From the NCBI GenBank assembly GCA_963976795.1, contig CAXBLT010000003.1, positions 186,001 to 250,000 of the forward strand: a stretch of 64,000 nucleotides of DNA, given 5' to 3'. The DNA is from UBA7359 sp963976795 (GTDB lineage: Bacteria > Pseudomonadota > Gammaproteobacteria > Eutrophobiales > Eutrophobiaceae). Below the pieces are notes generated by a model, which saw only the letters and a list, made by a program, of their open reading frames with translations, ran no database searches and was not told the origin of the DNA. A program made the translations under genes and the position numbers. The stretch's first letter is position 1; each line of letters opens with the position of its first letter. Below are positions 27,982 through 37,475 of the stretch, piece by piece.

Positions 27982-28115
27982 CAAAGTGGACACTTTGAAT
28001 AAATAATGACTATACTTTAACCGTTGTCTATCTAATTGAAACAAGGAGGTCTTTCACGATGTTACCTTTCAGAATATATAAACTATTATCGGACAAAGTG
28101 TCCTATAACACCTAG
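27982..28115. other. Possible mobile-element scar with inverted repeats and a 18-residue open frame
   Basis: The word ggacactttg (27988-27997) recurs inverted as caaagtgtcc (28094-28103). Each copy also sits in its own small palindrome: caaagtg-ga-cactttg and ggaca-aag-tgtcc. Between them a strong Shine-Dalgarno (aaggagg, 28043-28049) precedes ATG 28059 and an 18-codon frame (MLPFRIYKLLSDKVSYNT) ending at 28115. This looks like the 5' end of an insertion-sequence transposase cut short, or an operator-flanked leader peptide. I cannot name the element. Confidence 0.4.
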
Positions 28116-28184
28116 TTATGTGTCCGTGTTACCCGGAGTTTAGAAGCAGCTATTTAAATAGTAAAATTTTTTAAAGGAATACTA

Positions 28185-29756
28185 ATGGCAGGTAAAGCAA
28201 ATTTAGTGAATTTGGACTCAATGATTAAGCGAGAAGATTTTGCAGCTGGTGAAGGTGAAAATTCAACTTTTGAAACGATCAATAATATCTCAGTTAGAGA
28301 TCTAGTCTCTGGTGGTTTTACTATGCCAATATTGAGGAAACCAGATTTTCAACGCGAAACTAATCATTGGACACCGGAACAAGTTGTTTCGTTACTTGAA
28401 TGCTATGTAAATGGAGATTTAATTCCTTCAGTAATTTTATGGAAGTCCCCATCGTTTTTATTTGTTATCGATGGTGGTCATCGTTTAAGTGTTTTGAAAG
28501 CTTGGGTGGAAGATGACTACGGTGATGGTCAACTTTCGCACAAAATGTTTGGTCATGAAATATCAGCAGAGCAAAAGAAGGCAGCTGAAAAAACTAGAAA
28601 ACTGGTTAAAGATCGTATCGGGACTTGGGGTTATTATAAAAGCTTAATCGATAACAGTGAAGATTTGACTGCTGAACAAAGGAAAAAAATAAGTACTATC
28701 ACCACTCGTGGTTTTCAAGTTCAATGGGTGCAAGGTGATACAGATAAGGCCGAAACATCTTTCTTTAATATTAACATGAAGGGTACTCCTCTTGATGAAC
28801 TAGAAGAATTACTATTAAGGAATAGGAGGAAGCCAATTCCGATTGCGTCTAGAGCAATAATTAGAGCGGGGAAAGGACATCGTTACTGGTCATGTTTTGA
28901 AAATGATATGGCAAATAAAATTGAGCAGGCAGCATCAGAATTACACAGGATTTTATTTGCCCCTGAGTTAAAGAGACCAGTAAAAACATTGGATTTACCT
29001 TTGGGAGGTTCTAAAGGGGTCAGAACTGCAATTCAAGTTCTTATCGATTTTTTGTTAATGTCTGTAAAAAAGCAACAAAGCCCTATACCTGAAATCTCTG
29101 AATTTGAGGATGATATTACAGGTCAATCTACAGTTGACGTTCTTAAAAAAGCTTCGATTCTAGCAAGTCGTATTACTGGAAATGATGATGGTAGTTTAGG
29201 GCTTCATCCAGCTATTTACTATTATGGACCATCAGGCCGTCACTCAACTCCAATGTTCTTAGGTACAGTTTCCTTAATTGCAGAGAAGTTGACAAATAAT
29301 GACAAGCTTTTCTTTAGAAAATTTACAGAGGTTCGCTCAAAATTAGAAGATCTATTAATCTTAAATAAAGATTTAATTGCTATGATTTTACAGAAAAATA
29401 TTAGTAAAAATCGTGTTAGTAAGTACCATGAGCTGCTTGGTGGGTTGATTGATTCCCTCTCAAAAGGCATTGAAGTTAATCAAGAGAGTATTATTCTAAT
29501 ATCCCAGCTCGAAGGAAAGGTTCTAGCTGGGGATTTTAAACGTGCAAGTAGCAGAATATCCCGAGAAGAAAAGAGCAAGGTTTTTATTCATATAGCTTTA
29601 AAAAATGCAATAACATGCCCTATATGTTCTGGCTATCTAGATACCGAGAAGTCTGTATCTTATGATCATATAACTAGAGTAAGAGAGAATGGGACAGGAG
29701 GCGCGGATAATGTCCAATTGACGCATCCGTATTGCAACCAAGCAATAAAAAATTAA
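28185..29756 (+). CDS. DUF262 / HNH endonuclease protein, probable modification-dependent restriction enzyme
   Basis: 523 residues. The N-terminal DUF262 (ParB-like) domain has PDFQRE at 53-58 and IDGGHRLSVLKAW at 95-107, a variant of the DGQQR nucleotide-binding motif. The C terminus is a compact zinc-type HNH: Cys478-x2-Cys481, Asp494-His495, Asn509, His514 and Cys517. GmrSD and SspE pair DUF262 with a DUF1524 HNH and cut modified or phosphorothioate-marked phage DNA; here the nuclease part is a short CxxC HNH instead. It is a single gene with its own AAAGGA site, inserted between pstS and pstC beside repeat elements. Domain calls are fairly sure; anti-phage function is inferred. Confidence 0.75.
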   Translation: MAGKANLVNLDSMIKREDFAAGEGENSTFETINNISVRDLVSGGFTMPILRKPDFQRETNHWTPEQVVSLLECYVNGDLIPSVILWKSPSFLFVIDGGHRLSVLKAWVEDDYGDGQLSHKMFGHEISAEQKKAAEKTRKLVKDRIGTWGYYKSLIDNSEDLTAEQRKKISTITTRGFQVQWVQGDTDKAETSFFNINMKGTPLDELEELLLRNRRKPIPIASRAIIRAGKGHRYWSCFENDMANKIEQAASELHRILFAPELKRPVKTLDLPLGGSKGVRTAIQVLIDFLLMSVKKQQSPIPEISEFEDDITGQSTVDVLKKASILASRITGNDDGSLGLHPAIYYYGPSGRHSTPMFLGTVSLIAEKLTNNDKLFFRKFTEVRSKLEDLLILNKDLIAMILQKNISKNRVSKYHELLGGLIDSLSKGIEVNQESIILISQLEGKVLAGDFKRASSRISREEKSKVFIHIALKNAITCPICSGYLDTEKSVSYDHITRVRENGTGGADNVQLTHPYCNQAIKN

Positions 29757-29911
29757 ACACATAACAAATAAATCAACAGGAAGCCAACTACGTAGTCTCC
29801 GGTTATTTGACGTTAATGACCACTTCTATCCGGTCACCGAAATACCCTCCCCGCACCCTCAAGTTAGCTCCCCCATGCTGAAACCGTATCTTTCATCACT
29901 TTATATATAAG

Positions 29912-29929
29912 TTGTAACAAGATTGTCAC
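29912..29929 (+). promoter_or_regulatory. PhoB box upstream of pstC
   Basis: TTGTAAC-AAGA-TTGTCAC, two PhoB half-sites with an 11 bp period, 24 bp before the pstC start. A weak third half-site CTTTCAT is in phase at 29890. It would give pstCAB-phoU its own phosphate control, separate from pstS. Confidence 0.72.
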
Positions 29930-29953
29930 ATTCCAATCCTAGAATGTGCTCCC

Positions 29954-32236
29954 ATGAATTCAAATGAAACAACGGCGGAGGCCCTAGACCACGATTTTAA
30001 TTCCTCAACTGCCAGGAATTACCGTAAATGGCGTCACATTAAGGATGTCGCAACGCGTTATTTGATGGCCTTTGGGGGCATCAGCGTGATCGCCGCTATC
30101 GTGCTTATCGGGTTCTATTTGTTTTATGTTGTCATCCCTATGTTCAAGTCCGCTGAGATTGAGCAGATTGCCACTTACTCTGTGCCGGGTGGCAGTGAGA
30201 ATGAAACACTCTATATCGCTATGGAAGAGCAGCGCGAAGTGGGGCTCAGGGTTACTAATTTAGGCGAAGTGGTTTTTTTCAATACGACAACTGGCGAAAT
30301 CCGCAATAAAGTTGATCTTGGTCTTGCTGATGATGTTTCAATCACCGCAATAGCAAATGGCGATCAAACCGAGAGGATGGTTGGCTTAGGTCTGTCGGAT
30401 GGTCGTGTGTTGTTCTTGCAGCATAATTACGCGGTCTCTTTCCCGAATGACGTTCGCTTGATAGCACCGAGTATTTTTTATCCTTTTGGCAGCGAACCGA
30501 TTCAGATAAATGAGTTGGGAGAACAAGTTGTACATCTCAGCGTTCAATACGATGGTGAGGAAGCCACCATTGTTACTCATGGTAATGATTCCACCATAAA
30601 GTTGCTTAATCTTATGAAAGAAGAATCAATGTTGAGTGACGAGGTTGAGATAACACGCGAACAGAGTTTTATTACTCTCGATACAGATGATGTTATTGCA
30701 GTTCGGGTTGATATTGAGCAGAGGGAAATGTATGTCGCTGATGGTCTCGGTAATATTTACTACTATGATATCAGTAATAAATCAGAGCCTCGTTTAGTAC
30801 AAAAAGTAAAAGCCGTTGATGATGGTATTAAGATCACGGCTATTGAATTTCTTGCGGGTGGTATTTCTTTATTGGTTGGTGACACTAGTGGCCAAATAGC
30901 ACAATGGTTTCCGGTGCGAGACGCTGACAATAATTACACCTTACAGAAAATTAGAACTTTCAATAAACAGAAATCGCCTATTACCGCGATTGCGCCTGAA
31001 TATTCGCGTAAAGGTTTTATTGCCATTGATGAAAGTGGTGAAATGGGTATTTACCATACAACGGCACATCGAACGGTATTACTCGAGCAGATAGACGATC
31101 ATGCATTAAATTCAATTACTATTGCACCAAGGGCTAATGCCGCTTTGTTGCAAAATGATAAAGGCGTATTTCAGTTTTGGCACTTGCATAATGAGCACCC
31201 TGAAATTTCATGGCAATCAATCTGGGGTAAGGTTTGGTATGAAAGTCGGGATAAGCCGGAATACATTTGGCAATCGTCTTCCGCCAGTAGTGATTTTGAA
31301 CCCAAGTTTAGTTTAACACCATTAGCCTACGGTACATTCAAGGCGGCTTTCTATGCCATGATGTTTGCTATTCCTTTAGCTATTCTCGGCGCGATGTTTA
31401 CCGCCTATTTTATGGCGCCGAAGATGCGCCAAGTCGTTAAGCCAACCATTGAAATCATGGAAGCCTTGCCCACTGTTATTTTAGGTTTCCTTGCGGGCCT
31501 ATGGTTAGCGCCATTTGTTGAGCAACACCTGCCAGGCATGTTTATCATGATCTGCTTTGTGCCACTTAGTATTTTATTAGCTGCAGCGGGATGGGAGTAT
31601 GTTCCTGAACAGGTCAGGCATAAAGTGCCTGAAGGTTGGGAGGCAGCGCTACTTATTCCTGTGATCATTGTCGCCGTTGCTATTTCTGTTCAGGTTAGTG
31701 CGCCAATAGAAAACTTTTTCTTCGGCGGTAACATGCCATTATGGTTGAGCACAGAAATGGGGATTACCTATGACCAAAGAAACTCTATGGTGGTTGGTTT
31801 TGCTATGGGTTTCGCTGTGATACCTACCATTTTCTCTATCAGCGAAGATGCGATTTACAGTGTGCCAAAACAATTAACCACTGGTTCGCTGGCATTGGGT
31901 GCGACGTCATGGCAAACCATGGTACGAGTGATTATTTTAACCGCGAGTCCAGGTATCTTTTCTGCCGTCATGATTGGTCTTGGCCGCGCAGTTGGCGAAA
32001 CCATGATCGTTGTTATGGCAACAGGTAATACAGCAATTATGGATATGAGTATCTTCGAAGGCTTTCGTGCACTATCGGCAAACATAGCGGTAGAGATGCC
32101 AGAAACAGAGGTTGATAGTACGCACTACCGTATCTTGTTTTTAGGTGCCTTGGTGTTGTTTGCAGTGACATTCTTTTTTAATACGATTGCCGAAGTTGTT
32201 CGGCAACGCTTACGCACAAAATACAGTTCACTCTAA
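29954..32236 (+). CDS. pstC: Phosphate ABC transporter permease PstC, long form
   Basis: 760 residues, more than twice the E. coli length. One N-terminal membrane helix (about 37-62) is followed by a periplasmic region of about 380 residues with repeated beta-blade-like segments (VTNLGEVVFFNTTTGEI, MYVADGLGNIYYYDIS), probably a propeller. The permease domain starts near 455 and has the binding-protein-dependent transport signature region SLALGATSWQTMVRVIILTASPGIFSAV. The extended PstC is known in pseudomonads and relatives. pstA follows with no gap. Confidence 0.94.
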   Translation: MNSNETTAEALDHDFNSSTARNYRKWRHIKDVATRYLMAFGGISVIAAIVLIGFYLFYVVIPMFKSAEIEQIATYSVPGGSENETLYIAMEEQREVGLRVTNLGEVVFFNTTTGEIRNKVDLGLADDVSITAIANGDQTERMVGLGLSDGRVLFLQHNYAVSFPNDVRLIAPSIFYPFGSEPIQINELGEQVVHLSVQYDGEEATIVTHGNDSTIKLLNLMKEESMLSDEVEITREQSFITLDTDDVIAVRVDIEQREMYVADGLGNIYYYDISNKSEPRLVQKVKAVDDGIKITAIEFLAGGISLLVGDTSGQIAQWFPVRDADNNYTLQKIRTFNKQKSPITAIAPEYSRKGFIAIDESGEMGIYHTTAHRTVLLEQIDDHALNSITIAPRANAALLQNDKGVFQFWHLHNEHPEISWQSIWGKVWYESRDKPEYIWQSSSASSDFEPKFSLTPLAYGTFKAAFYAMMFAIPLAILGAMFTAYFMAPKMRQVVKPTIEIMEALPTVILGFLAGLWLAPFVEQHLPGMFIMICFVPLSILLAAAGWEYVPEQVRHKVPEGWEAALLIPVIIVAVAISVQVSAPIENFFFGGNMPLWLSTEMGITYDQRNSMVVGFAMGFAVIPTIFSISEDAIYSVPKQLTTGSLALGATSWQTMVRVIILTASPGIFSAVMIGLGRAVGETMIVVMATGNTAIMDMSIFEGFRALSANIAVEMPETEVDSTHYRILFLGALVLFAVTFFFNTIAEVVRQRLRTKYSSL

Positions 32237-33895
32237 ATGAATTTACGTATAAAAAATTGGTTTGATTCCGGAACGCCGTTTGTTTGGTTAAATGCTGGAG
32301 CGGTTTCTATTTCAGTCGTTATGGTTGTTGGCTTAATCACATTGATAGCCGTTAGAGGTCTTGGACATTTTTGGCCGGCTAATATTCATGTGTTTGATTA
32401 TTATGCAACACCTTCCGACGCTCCTGTTCGATTAATGGGAGAAATGGTCGACGAAGAAAGTGTCTCTCGCTCGCGCGTGGGTAACACAGCGTATGAAGGG
32501 GAAGTGTTCGTACGTGACTTAATAAAAACCGGCAATAGAGACGTATCGGGTTTAGATTTTCGTTGGGTGCTTAATGCGGGCATCCAGAATAGTAGTTTGC
32601 CCGAAGATGCTATGGTTGTAGAGCGTCATGAATGGGGCAATCTATATGGTTTTCTAACTGGTCTCGAAATAGAAGGCAAACAGTTCAATGATAGCGAGCA
32701 TCTTTGGGAAAAATTTCAAGAGACCATTTCAAAGAACAATGAGATTTTTCATGAAATAAGACATATCGAGAAAGATCTGATTGGCGCGATCAACTACAAG
32801 ATGGAGCGTTTAAGATTAAAAGAACGTGGTCTTGAATTAAGAGAAGAAAATACGCCTGACAAAATTCAAGCGCTCGACAGTGAGCGGGAAGATTTACAGG
32901 TCGAATACAATAGTTATACCGATAAGCTGGAAGAGCTCTACACTATTTTAAATAGTTCTAGTTTTACTGCAAAAACAGCCGGTGAAAAAGAAATTACAAT
33001 AGGCTTTTCAAAGGTGGTTCGCGCTTATCAACCCAACGCAATGAGTTCGTTCGCGAAGGTAGGTTTCTACTTTGAAAAATTGTGGGAGTTTCTCTCAGCA
33101 GATCCACGCGAAGCAAATACTGAGGGTGGTATCTTCCCGGCAATATTTGGCACGGTACTCATGGTGATGATCATGGCCGTATTGGTTACCCCTTTTGGTG
33201 TCATAGCGGCTGTTTATCTGCGCGAATATGCCACTCAAGGACCAGTAACACGACTTATTCGAATTGCAGTAAATAATCTAGCGGGCGTACCTTCCGTTGT
33301 TTATGGTGTATTCGGTCTTGGGTTCTTTGTTTATTTTCTTGGTGGTTCAATCGATCAGTTGTTGTTCCCGGAGGCATTACCAGCGCCGACTTTTGGTACC
33401 CCGGGTTTATTATGGGCTTCATTAACACTGGCTATATTAACAGTGCCGGTTGTTATTGTGGCTACAGAAGAAGGCTTGTCCCGTGTGCCGCGCGCGATTC
33501 GTGAAGGCAGTTTGGCCTTAGGCGCAACGAAAGCAGAGACGATGTGGCGTACCGTATTGCCCATGACCGCTTCCGCTATGATTACAGGTTTGATTCTGGC
33601 TGTTGCCAGAGCCGCGGGTGAAGTAGCGCCGCTCATGTTGGTTGGTGTGGTGAAACTGGCACCTTCATTAGGTTTAGATGGTAATGCGCCATTCCTGCAT
33701 CTGGATAGAAAGTTCATGCATTTAGGTTTTCATATCTATGACGTGGGTTTTCAAAGTCCGAATGTTGAGGCAGCAAGGCCGTTAGTTTATGCCACTGCCT
33801 TTTTACTCGTAGTATTAATTATCATTTTAAACCTGACAGCTATACGAATTCGTAATAGTCTTAGGGAGAAATACCGTGCAGCAGAACAATCTTAA
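32237..33895 (+). CDS. pstA: Phosphate ABC transporter permease PstA, long form
   Basis: 552 residues. A first membrane helix at about 17-40 is followed by an extra periplasmic domain to about 290, with a predicted coiled coil (roughly 150-235, rich in Glu, Lys and Leu). The permease domain has VNNLAGVPSVVYGVFGLGFF and GSLALGATKAETMWRTVLP. It forms the membrane channel with PstC. The 3' end overlaps pstB by 20 bases. Confidence 0.94.
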   Translation: MNLRIKNWFDSGTPFVWLNAGAVSISVVMVVGLITLIAVRGLGHFWPANIHVFDYYATPSDAPVRLMGEMVDEESVSRSRVGNTAYEGEVFVRDLIKTGNRDVSGLDFRWVLNAGIQNSSLPEDAMVVERHEWGNLYGFLTGLEIEGKQFNDSEHLWEKFQETISKNNEIFHEIRHIEKDLIGAINYKMERLRLKERGLELREENTPDKIQALDSEREDLQVEYNSYTDKLEELYTILNSSSFTAKTAGEKEITIGFSKVVRAYQPNAMSSFAKVGFYFEKLWEFLSADPREANTEGGIFPAIFGTVLMVMIMAVLVTPFGVIAAVYLREYATQGPVTRLIRIAVNNLAGVPSVVYGVFGLGFFVYFLGGSIDQLLFPEALPAPTFGTPGLLWASLTLAILTVPVVIVATEEGLSRVPRAIREGSLALGATKAETMWRTVLPMTASAMITGLILAVARAAGEVAPLMLVGVVKLAPSLGLDGNAPFLHLDRKFMHLGFHIYDVGFQSPNVEAARPLVYATAFLLVVLIIILNLTAIRIRNSLREKYRAAEQS

Positions 33896-34769
33896 TCTAG
33901 CTGAAACAAACTCAGAGGTAGTAGCCGTGACCGAACCAAATACAACTACGACAACACATGCTATCGATATGAGTAATATCGTTAAGTCTGGTGCGGATGC
34001 GAAACTTGCTGACGAAAAAGTGTGTATCGAAGTCAGTGACTTTAATTTGTTTTATAGTGGGTCGCAGGCGCTTAAAAATATTAGTTTAACCATACCTGAG
34101 AAAAAGGTAACTGCATTTATTGGGCCTAGTGGTTGTGGTAAGTCTACCTTGTTGCGTTGTTTTAACCGGATGAATGATCTTATTGATGGCGTCACTATAG
34201 ATGGCACCATCAAGCTTGAGGGCAATGATATTTTTGATAAAGGGATTAATGTTGCCGATCTACGTCGCCGCGTTGGTATGGTGTTTCAAAAGCCAAACCC
34301 TTTCCCAAAATCAATTTATGAAAACGTTGCTTATGGTTTACGTATTCAAGGTATAAAAGATCGACGTACTATCGATACGGTTGTTGAGAAATCATTGCGT
34401 GGTGCGGCACTTTGGGACGAAGTTAAAGACCGTCTTGATGCTTTGGCGATGGGCTTGTCGGGTGGTCAGCAACAACGTCTGGTTATTGCACGCGCAATTG
34501 CTATAGAGCCGGAAGTCATCTTGTTAGATGAACCTGCATCAGCACTAGACCCTATTTCGACATTGAAGATCGAGGAATTGATCTATGAACTAAAAGATAA
34601 ATATACGATCGTCATTGTCACGCACAATATGCAGCAAGCAGCGCGAGTATCAGATTACACCGCCTATATGTATATGGGTGAAATGATCGAGTTTAACGAT
34701 ACCAGCACCTTATTTACTAATCCTAATGAGAAGATGACTGAGGATTATATTACTGGACGTTATGGATGA
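33876..34769 (+). CDS. pstB: Phosphate ABC transporter ATP-binding protein PstB
   Basis: 297 residues from GTG 33876, with AGGGAG about 8 bases upstream. Complete ABC core: Walker A GPSGCGKST, PstB-specific VFQKPNPFPKSIYENVAYGLR, signature LSGGQQQRLVIARA, Walker B VILLDEPASALDP, switch VTHNMQQAARVSD. It has about 45 extra N-terminal residues rich in Thr and Asn. It energises phosphate uptake; phoU follows. Confidence 0.96.
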   Translation: MQQNNLNLAETNSEVVAVTEPNTTTTTHAIDMSNIVKSGADAKLADEKVCIEVSDFNLFYSGSQALKNISLTIPEKKVTAFIGPSGCGKSTLLRCFNRMNDLIDGVTIDGTIKLEGNDIFDKGINVADLRRRVGMVFQKPNPFPKSIYENVAYGLRIQGIKDRRTIDTVVEKSLRGAALWDEVKDRLDALAMGLSGGQQQRLVIARAIAIEPEVILLDEPASALDPISTLKIEELIYELKDKYTIVIVTHNMQQAARVSDYTAYMYMGEMIEFNDTSTLFTNPNEKMTEDYITGRYG

Positions 34770-34787
34770 TGCTAGAGGAGAATGATT

Positions 34788-35501
34788 ATGAGTAACAGTG
34801 CACCAAACCAACATATTTCAAAACAGTTTGATGATGAGCTGGAAAATGTTCGTGCCAAAGTACTTGCTATGGGTGGATTGGTTGAGCAACAACTTAATAA
34901 CGCACTCAAATCACTTATTGATGGCGATCTTGATCTAGGAAAATCAGTTATTGAAACGGAAGTTCAGGTGAATACTTATGATGTTTCAATAGATCAAGAG
35001 TGCACAAAAATTTTGGCGAGACGTCAACCCGCTGCCAGTGACTTACGTTTGGTTATGGCGATAACGAAAACAATTACGGACCTTGAACGTGTTGGTGACG
35101 AAGCAGAGAAGATTGCGAAGATGGGCCTTGAATTAACCGATAAGCACGGTCCTAAATCCTATTACGTGGGTATCAATGCAATGGGTAATCTAGTAAGCCA
35201 ATTGCTTCATGAAGCATTAGATGCATTTGCGCGCATGGACTCAAAAACAGCTGTGGAAGTTGCAAGCAGAGAACTGGAGTCAGATGATCAGTACGTAGCT
35301 ATTTTAAGACAGTTGATTACGTACATGATGGAGGATCCGAGAAATATTAGCGGCGCATTGGATGCAGTATGGGTTGCTCGTGCATTGGAACGTATCGGTG
35401 ATCACTCACGCAATATTTGTGAGAATATAATTTATCTTGTTGAAGGCGAAGATGTTCGGCATACCAGTATTAAACATATGGAAAACATCGTTTCAAACTA
35501 G
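34788..35501 (+). CDS. phoU: Phosphate signalling complex protein PhoU
   Basis: 237 residues from the second ATG (34788), preferred because GAGGAG at 34775-34780 is then 7 bases away; the earlier ATG at 34782 would be too close. Two PhoU helical repeats with the metal-binding motifs TDLERVGDEAEKIAK and ARALERIGDHSRNICENI. PhoU connects the Pst transporter to PhoR and turns the regulon off when phosphate is plentiful. Confidence 0.95.
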   Translation: MSNSAPNQHISKQFDDELENVRAKVLAMGGLVEQQLNNALKSLIDGDLDLGKSVIETEVQVNTYDVSIDQECTKILARRQPAASDLRLVMAITKTITDLERVGDEAEKIAKMGLELTDKHGPKSYYVGINAMGNLVSQLLHEALDAFARMDSKTAVEVASRELESDDQYVAILRQLITYMMEDPRNISGALDAVWVARALERIGDHSRNICENIIYLVEGEDVRHTSIKHMENIVSN

Positions 35502-35529
35502 AAGCCATATTATTATATTGCGGTTATCT

Positions 35530-36783
35530 TTAACCGAAGATTGCTGACAAGATGTAGAAGAAGATTATTGCCAATATCCCGCCCGCTGGCAGCGTAATAA
35601 TCCAGGACATAAATATCGAGCCAATCATGCGTAAGTTCAAGGCAGAGATGCCACGCGCAAAACCAACACCTAACACTGCGCCAACCAATGTATGCGTCGT
35701 TGAAATAGGTAACCCGGTCCCTGAGGCGACTACCACAGTTGTTGAGGCAGCAAGATTACAGCAAAATCCACGACTAGGAGTGAGATCAGTAATGCCTGAT
35801 CCGACCGTGGCGATAACCTTGTGACCATACATTAACAAGCCGGCAATGATACCTATAGCACCAAGCAGCAATATCCATATTGACATGATAGATTCCTGTT
35901 CGATGTGACCGCCGCTATTGACGATACTGACAATGGCAGCTACGGGACCTACAGCATTGGCAACGTCATTGGAACCATGAGCAAAGGCCATGGCGCAGGC
36001 AGTGAAGACCATTAATACACCGAAGACGAGTTCAACGTCATGAAACTGGTATGACGGATTTCTTTCTTTTTTAAACTCGAGTTTTCTAATCAAATAAGCA
36101 CCTATGATGGCACACAATAGGCCGATGAAAATACTGATGGCATAACATTCGAGCTTAGATAATTCCAGGCCAATATGTTTCAAGCCTTTAAACATGGTAA
36201 CGAGAGAGATTATTGCGCCGGTCAGAAAAATGTAAAAAGGAACATAACGTTTTGCATATCTCATAGGGTCGGCGGTATCAAGTATTAATTTCTGCACACT
36301 ACGAAATAGAGCATAGGCTAAAGTTCCAGCAATAACCGGTGACACAACCCAGCTAGCTGCTATAGATCCTACCTTGCCCCATTTAACCGCTTCTATGCCA
36401 ATACCTACAGCAGCAAAACCGACTATCGCACCAACAATAGAATGTGTTGTTGATACAGGTAAGCCATATTTAGTGGCGACTAATAACCATATGCCTGCGG
36501 CCAATAATGCGGCAAGCATGCCGAAGACGAGTAATTCGGGCGTTCCTGAAAGTAGATTGGCATCAATGATACCTTTGCGAATAGTTGATGTGACTTGGCC
36601 GCCTGCCAGAAAGGCGCCGGCAAATTCAAAAATAGCAGCAATGATAACGGCTCGTTTAAGGGTCAGTGCTTTGGATCCAACCGATGTTGCCATCGCATTT
36701 GCAACATCATTCGCGCCAATGCCCCATGCCATAAACAAGCCAAAGCTGCCCGCCAATACCAGATATATTGTTGTGTGTTCCAT
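35530..36783 (-). CDS. Low-affinity inorganic phosphate transporter, PiT family
   Basis: 417 residues, about ten membrane helices. The two inverted PiT signature repeats are visible: GANDVANAMATSVGSKALTLKRA at the N terminus and GSNDVANAVGPVAAIV in the second half, with VSTTHSIVGAIVG and ISTTHTLVGAVLG. It moves metal-phosphate or phosphate with Na+ or H+. It is 11 bp downstream of the DUF47 gene; such pairs form one transport unit in many bacteria. It converges on phoU. Confidence 0.95.
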   Translation of the reverse strand: MEHTTIYLVLAGSFGLFMAWGIGANDVANAMATSVGSKALTLKRAVIIAAIFEFAGAFLAGGQVTSTIRKGIIDANLLSGTPELLVFGMLAALLAAGIWLLVATKYGLPVSTTHSIVGAIVGFAAVGIGIEAVKWGKVGSIAASWVVSPVIAGTLAYALFRSVQKLILDTADPMRYAKRYVPFYIFLTGAIISLVTMFKGLKHIGLELSKLECYAISIFIGLLCAIIGAYLIRKLEFKKERNPSYQFHDVELVFGVLMVFTACAMAFAHGSNDVANAVGPVAAIVSIVNSGGHIEQESIMSIWILLLGAIGIIAGLLMYGHKVIATVGSGITDLTPSRGFCCNLAASTTVVVASGTGLPISTTHTLVGAVLGVGFARGISALNLRMIGSIFMSWIITLPAGGILAIIFFYILSAIFG

Positions 36784-36794
36784 TATGATTATTA

Positions 36795-37475
36795 TTATTT
36801 AGCTAGCATTAATTGCAGGCGGTTGCCTGTGCTCTGTGCTGAATCAGCGAGATCCCCGGTCCACTCTATGATCTTGTAGAGAAACATCACATCAATGGGG
36901 GGTAGTTCTTGTTCGGTCTTATAGAGATCTGCACGTAATTTAATTTGAATCTCATCTGTTTCACCTTCAATGACGTGCAATTCTTCAATCATCTTTTGTA
37001 CACGAACAGCTTCATCGCCTCGAAACCCGGTGACGACTAACTCGTCTAGTTCGTTAATTGCAACTTGAGCCTTTCGGGTCGCATCGATACAGCGCTTAAG
37101 AAATTCCATATAAGCTTTGCTAATAGATGGTGGCAGTGACATTTGACGGCCCAGAGTCAGCCCGGCTATATCTTTGGCTTTGTTTGCAATATGGTCTTGC
37201 ATATCCAGGACTTCCAGCACATCTCTTCTATCGATAGGCATAAAAAGACTAGTTGGGAGGTGTAGACGGAGTTGATTTTTTATCTCATCTGCGTCGTGCT
37301 CTAATTGTACGAGTTTCACCTGTGTATTAGCAGCCTGTTCCCAATCATTACATATGACATACTCAAAGTAAGGTATGAGCTCTTCTACGCATAACACCAC
37401 GATATCGATATGTTTCTGTAAAGGAGTTACCGGAGAGCTGCCAAAAATTCGGGAAAAATAGTTAGATTGAGCCAT
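36795..37475 (-). CDS. DUF47 family PhoU-like regulator of the PiT transporter
   Basis: 226 residues of the DUF47/TIGR00153 family (YkaA type): QSNYFSRIFGSSPVTPLQKH, LVQLEHDADEIKNQLRLHLP and MFLYKIIEWTGDLADSAQ. Mostly helical, distantly related to PhoU. It lies directly upstream of the PiT gene and is thought to control it. Confidence 0.92.
   Translation of the reverse strand: MAQSNYFSRIFGSSPVTPLQKHIDIVVLCVEELIPYFEYVICNDWEQAANTQVKLVQLEHDADEIKNQLRLHLPTSLFMPIDRRDVLEVLDMQDHIANKAKDIAGLTLGRQMSLPPSISKAYMEFLKRCIDATRKAQVAINELDELVVTGFRGDEAVRVQKMIEELHVIEGETDEIQIKLRADLYKTEQELPPIDVMFLYKIIEWTGDLADSAQSTGNRLQLMLAK

Noticed and set aside
35515..35545. Hairpin cggtt / aaccg between phoU and the PiT gene as a bidirectional terminator
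   Set aside because: Short stem, overlaps the PiT stop codon and lacks a T run on either side.
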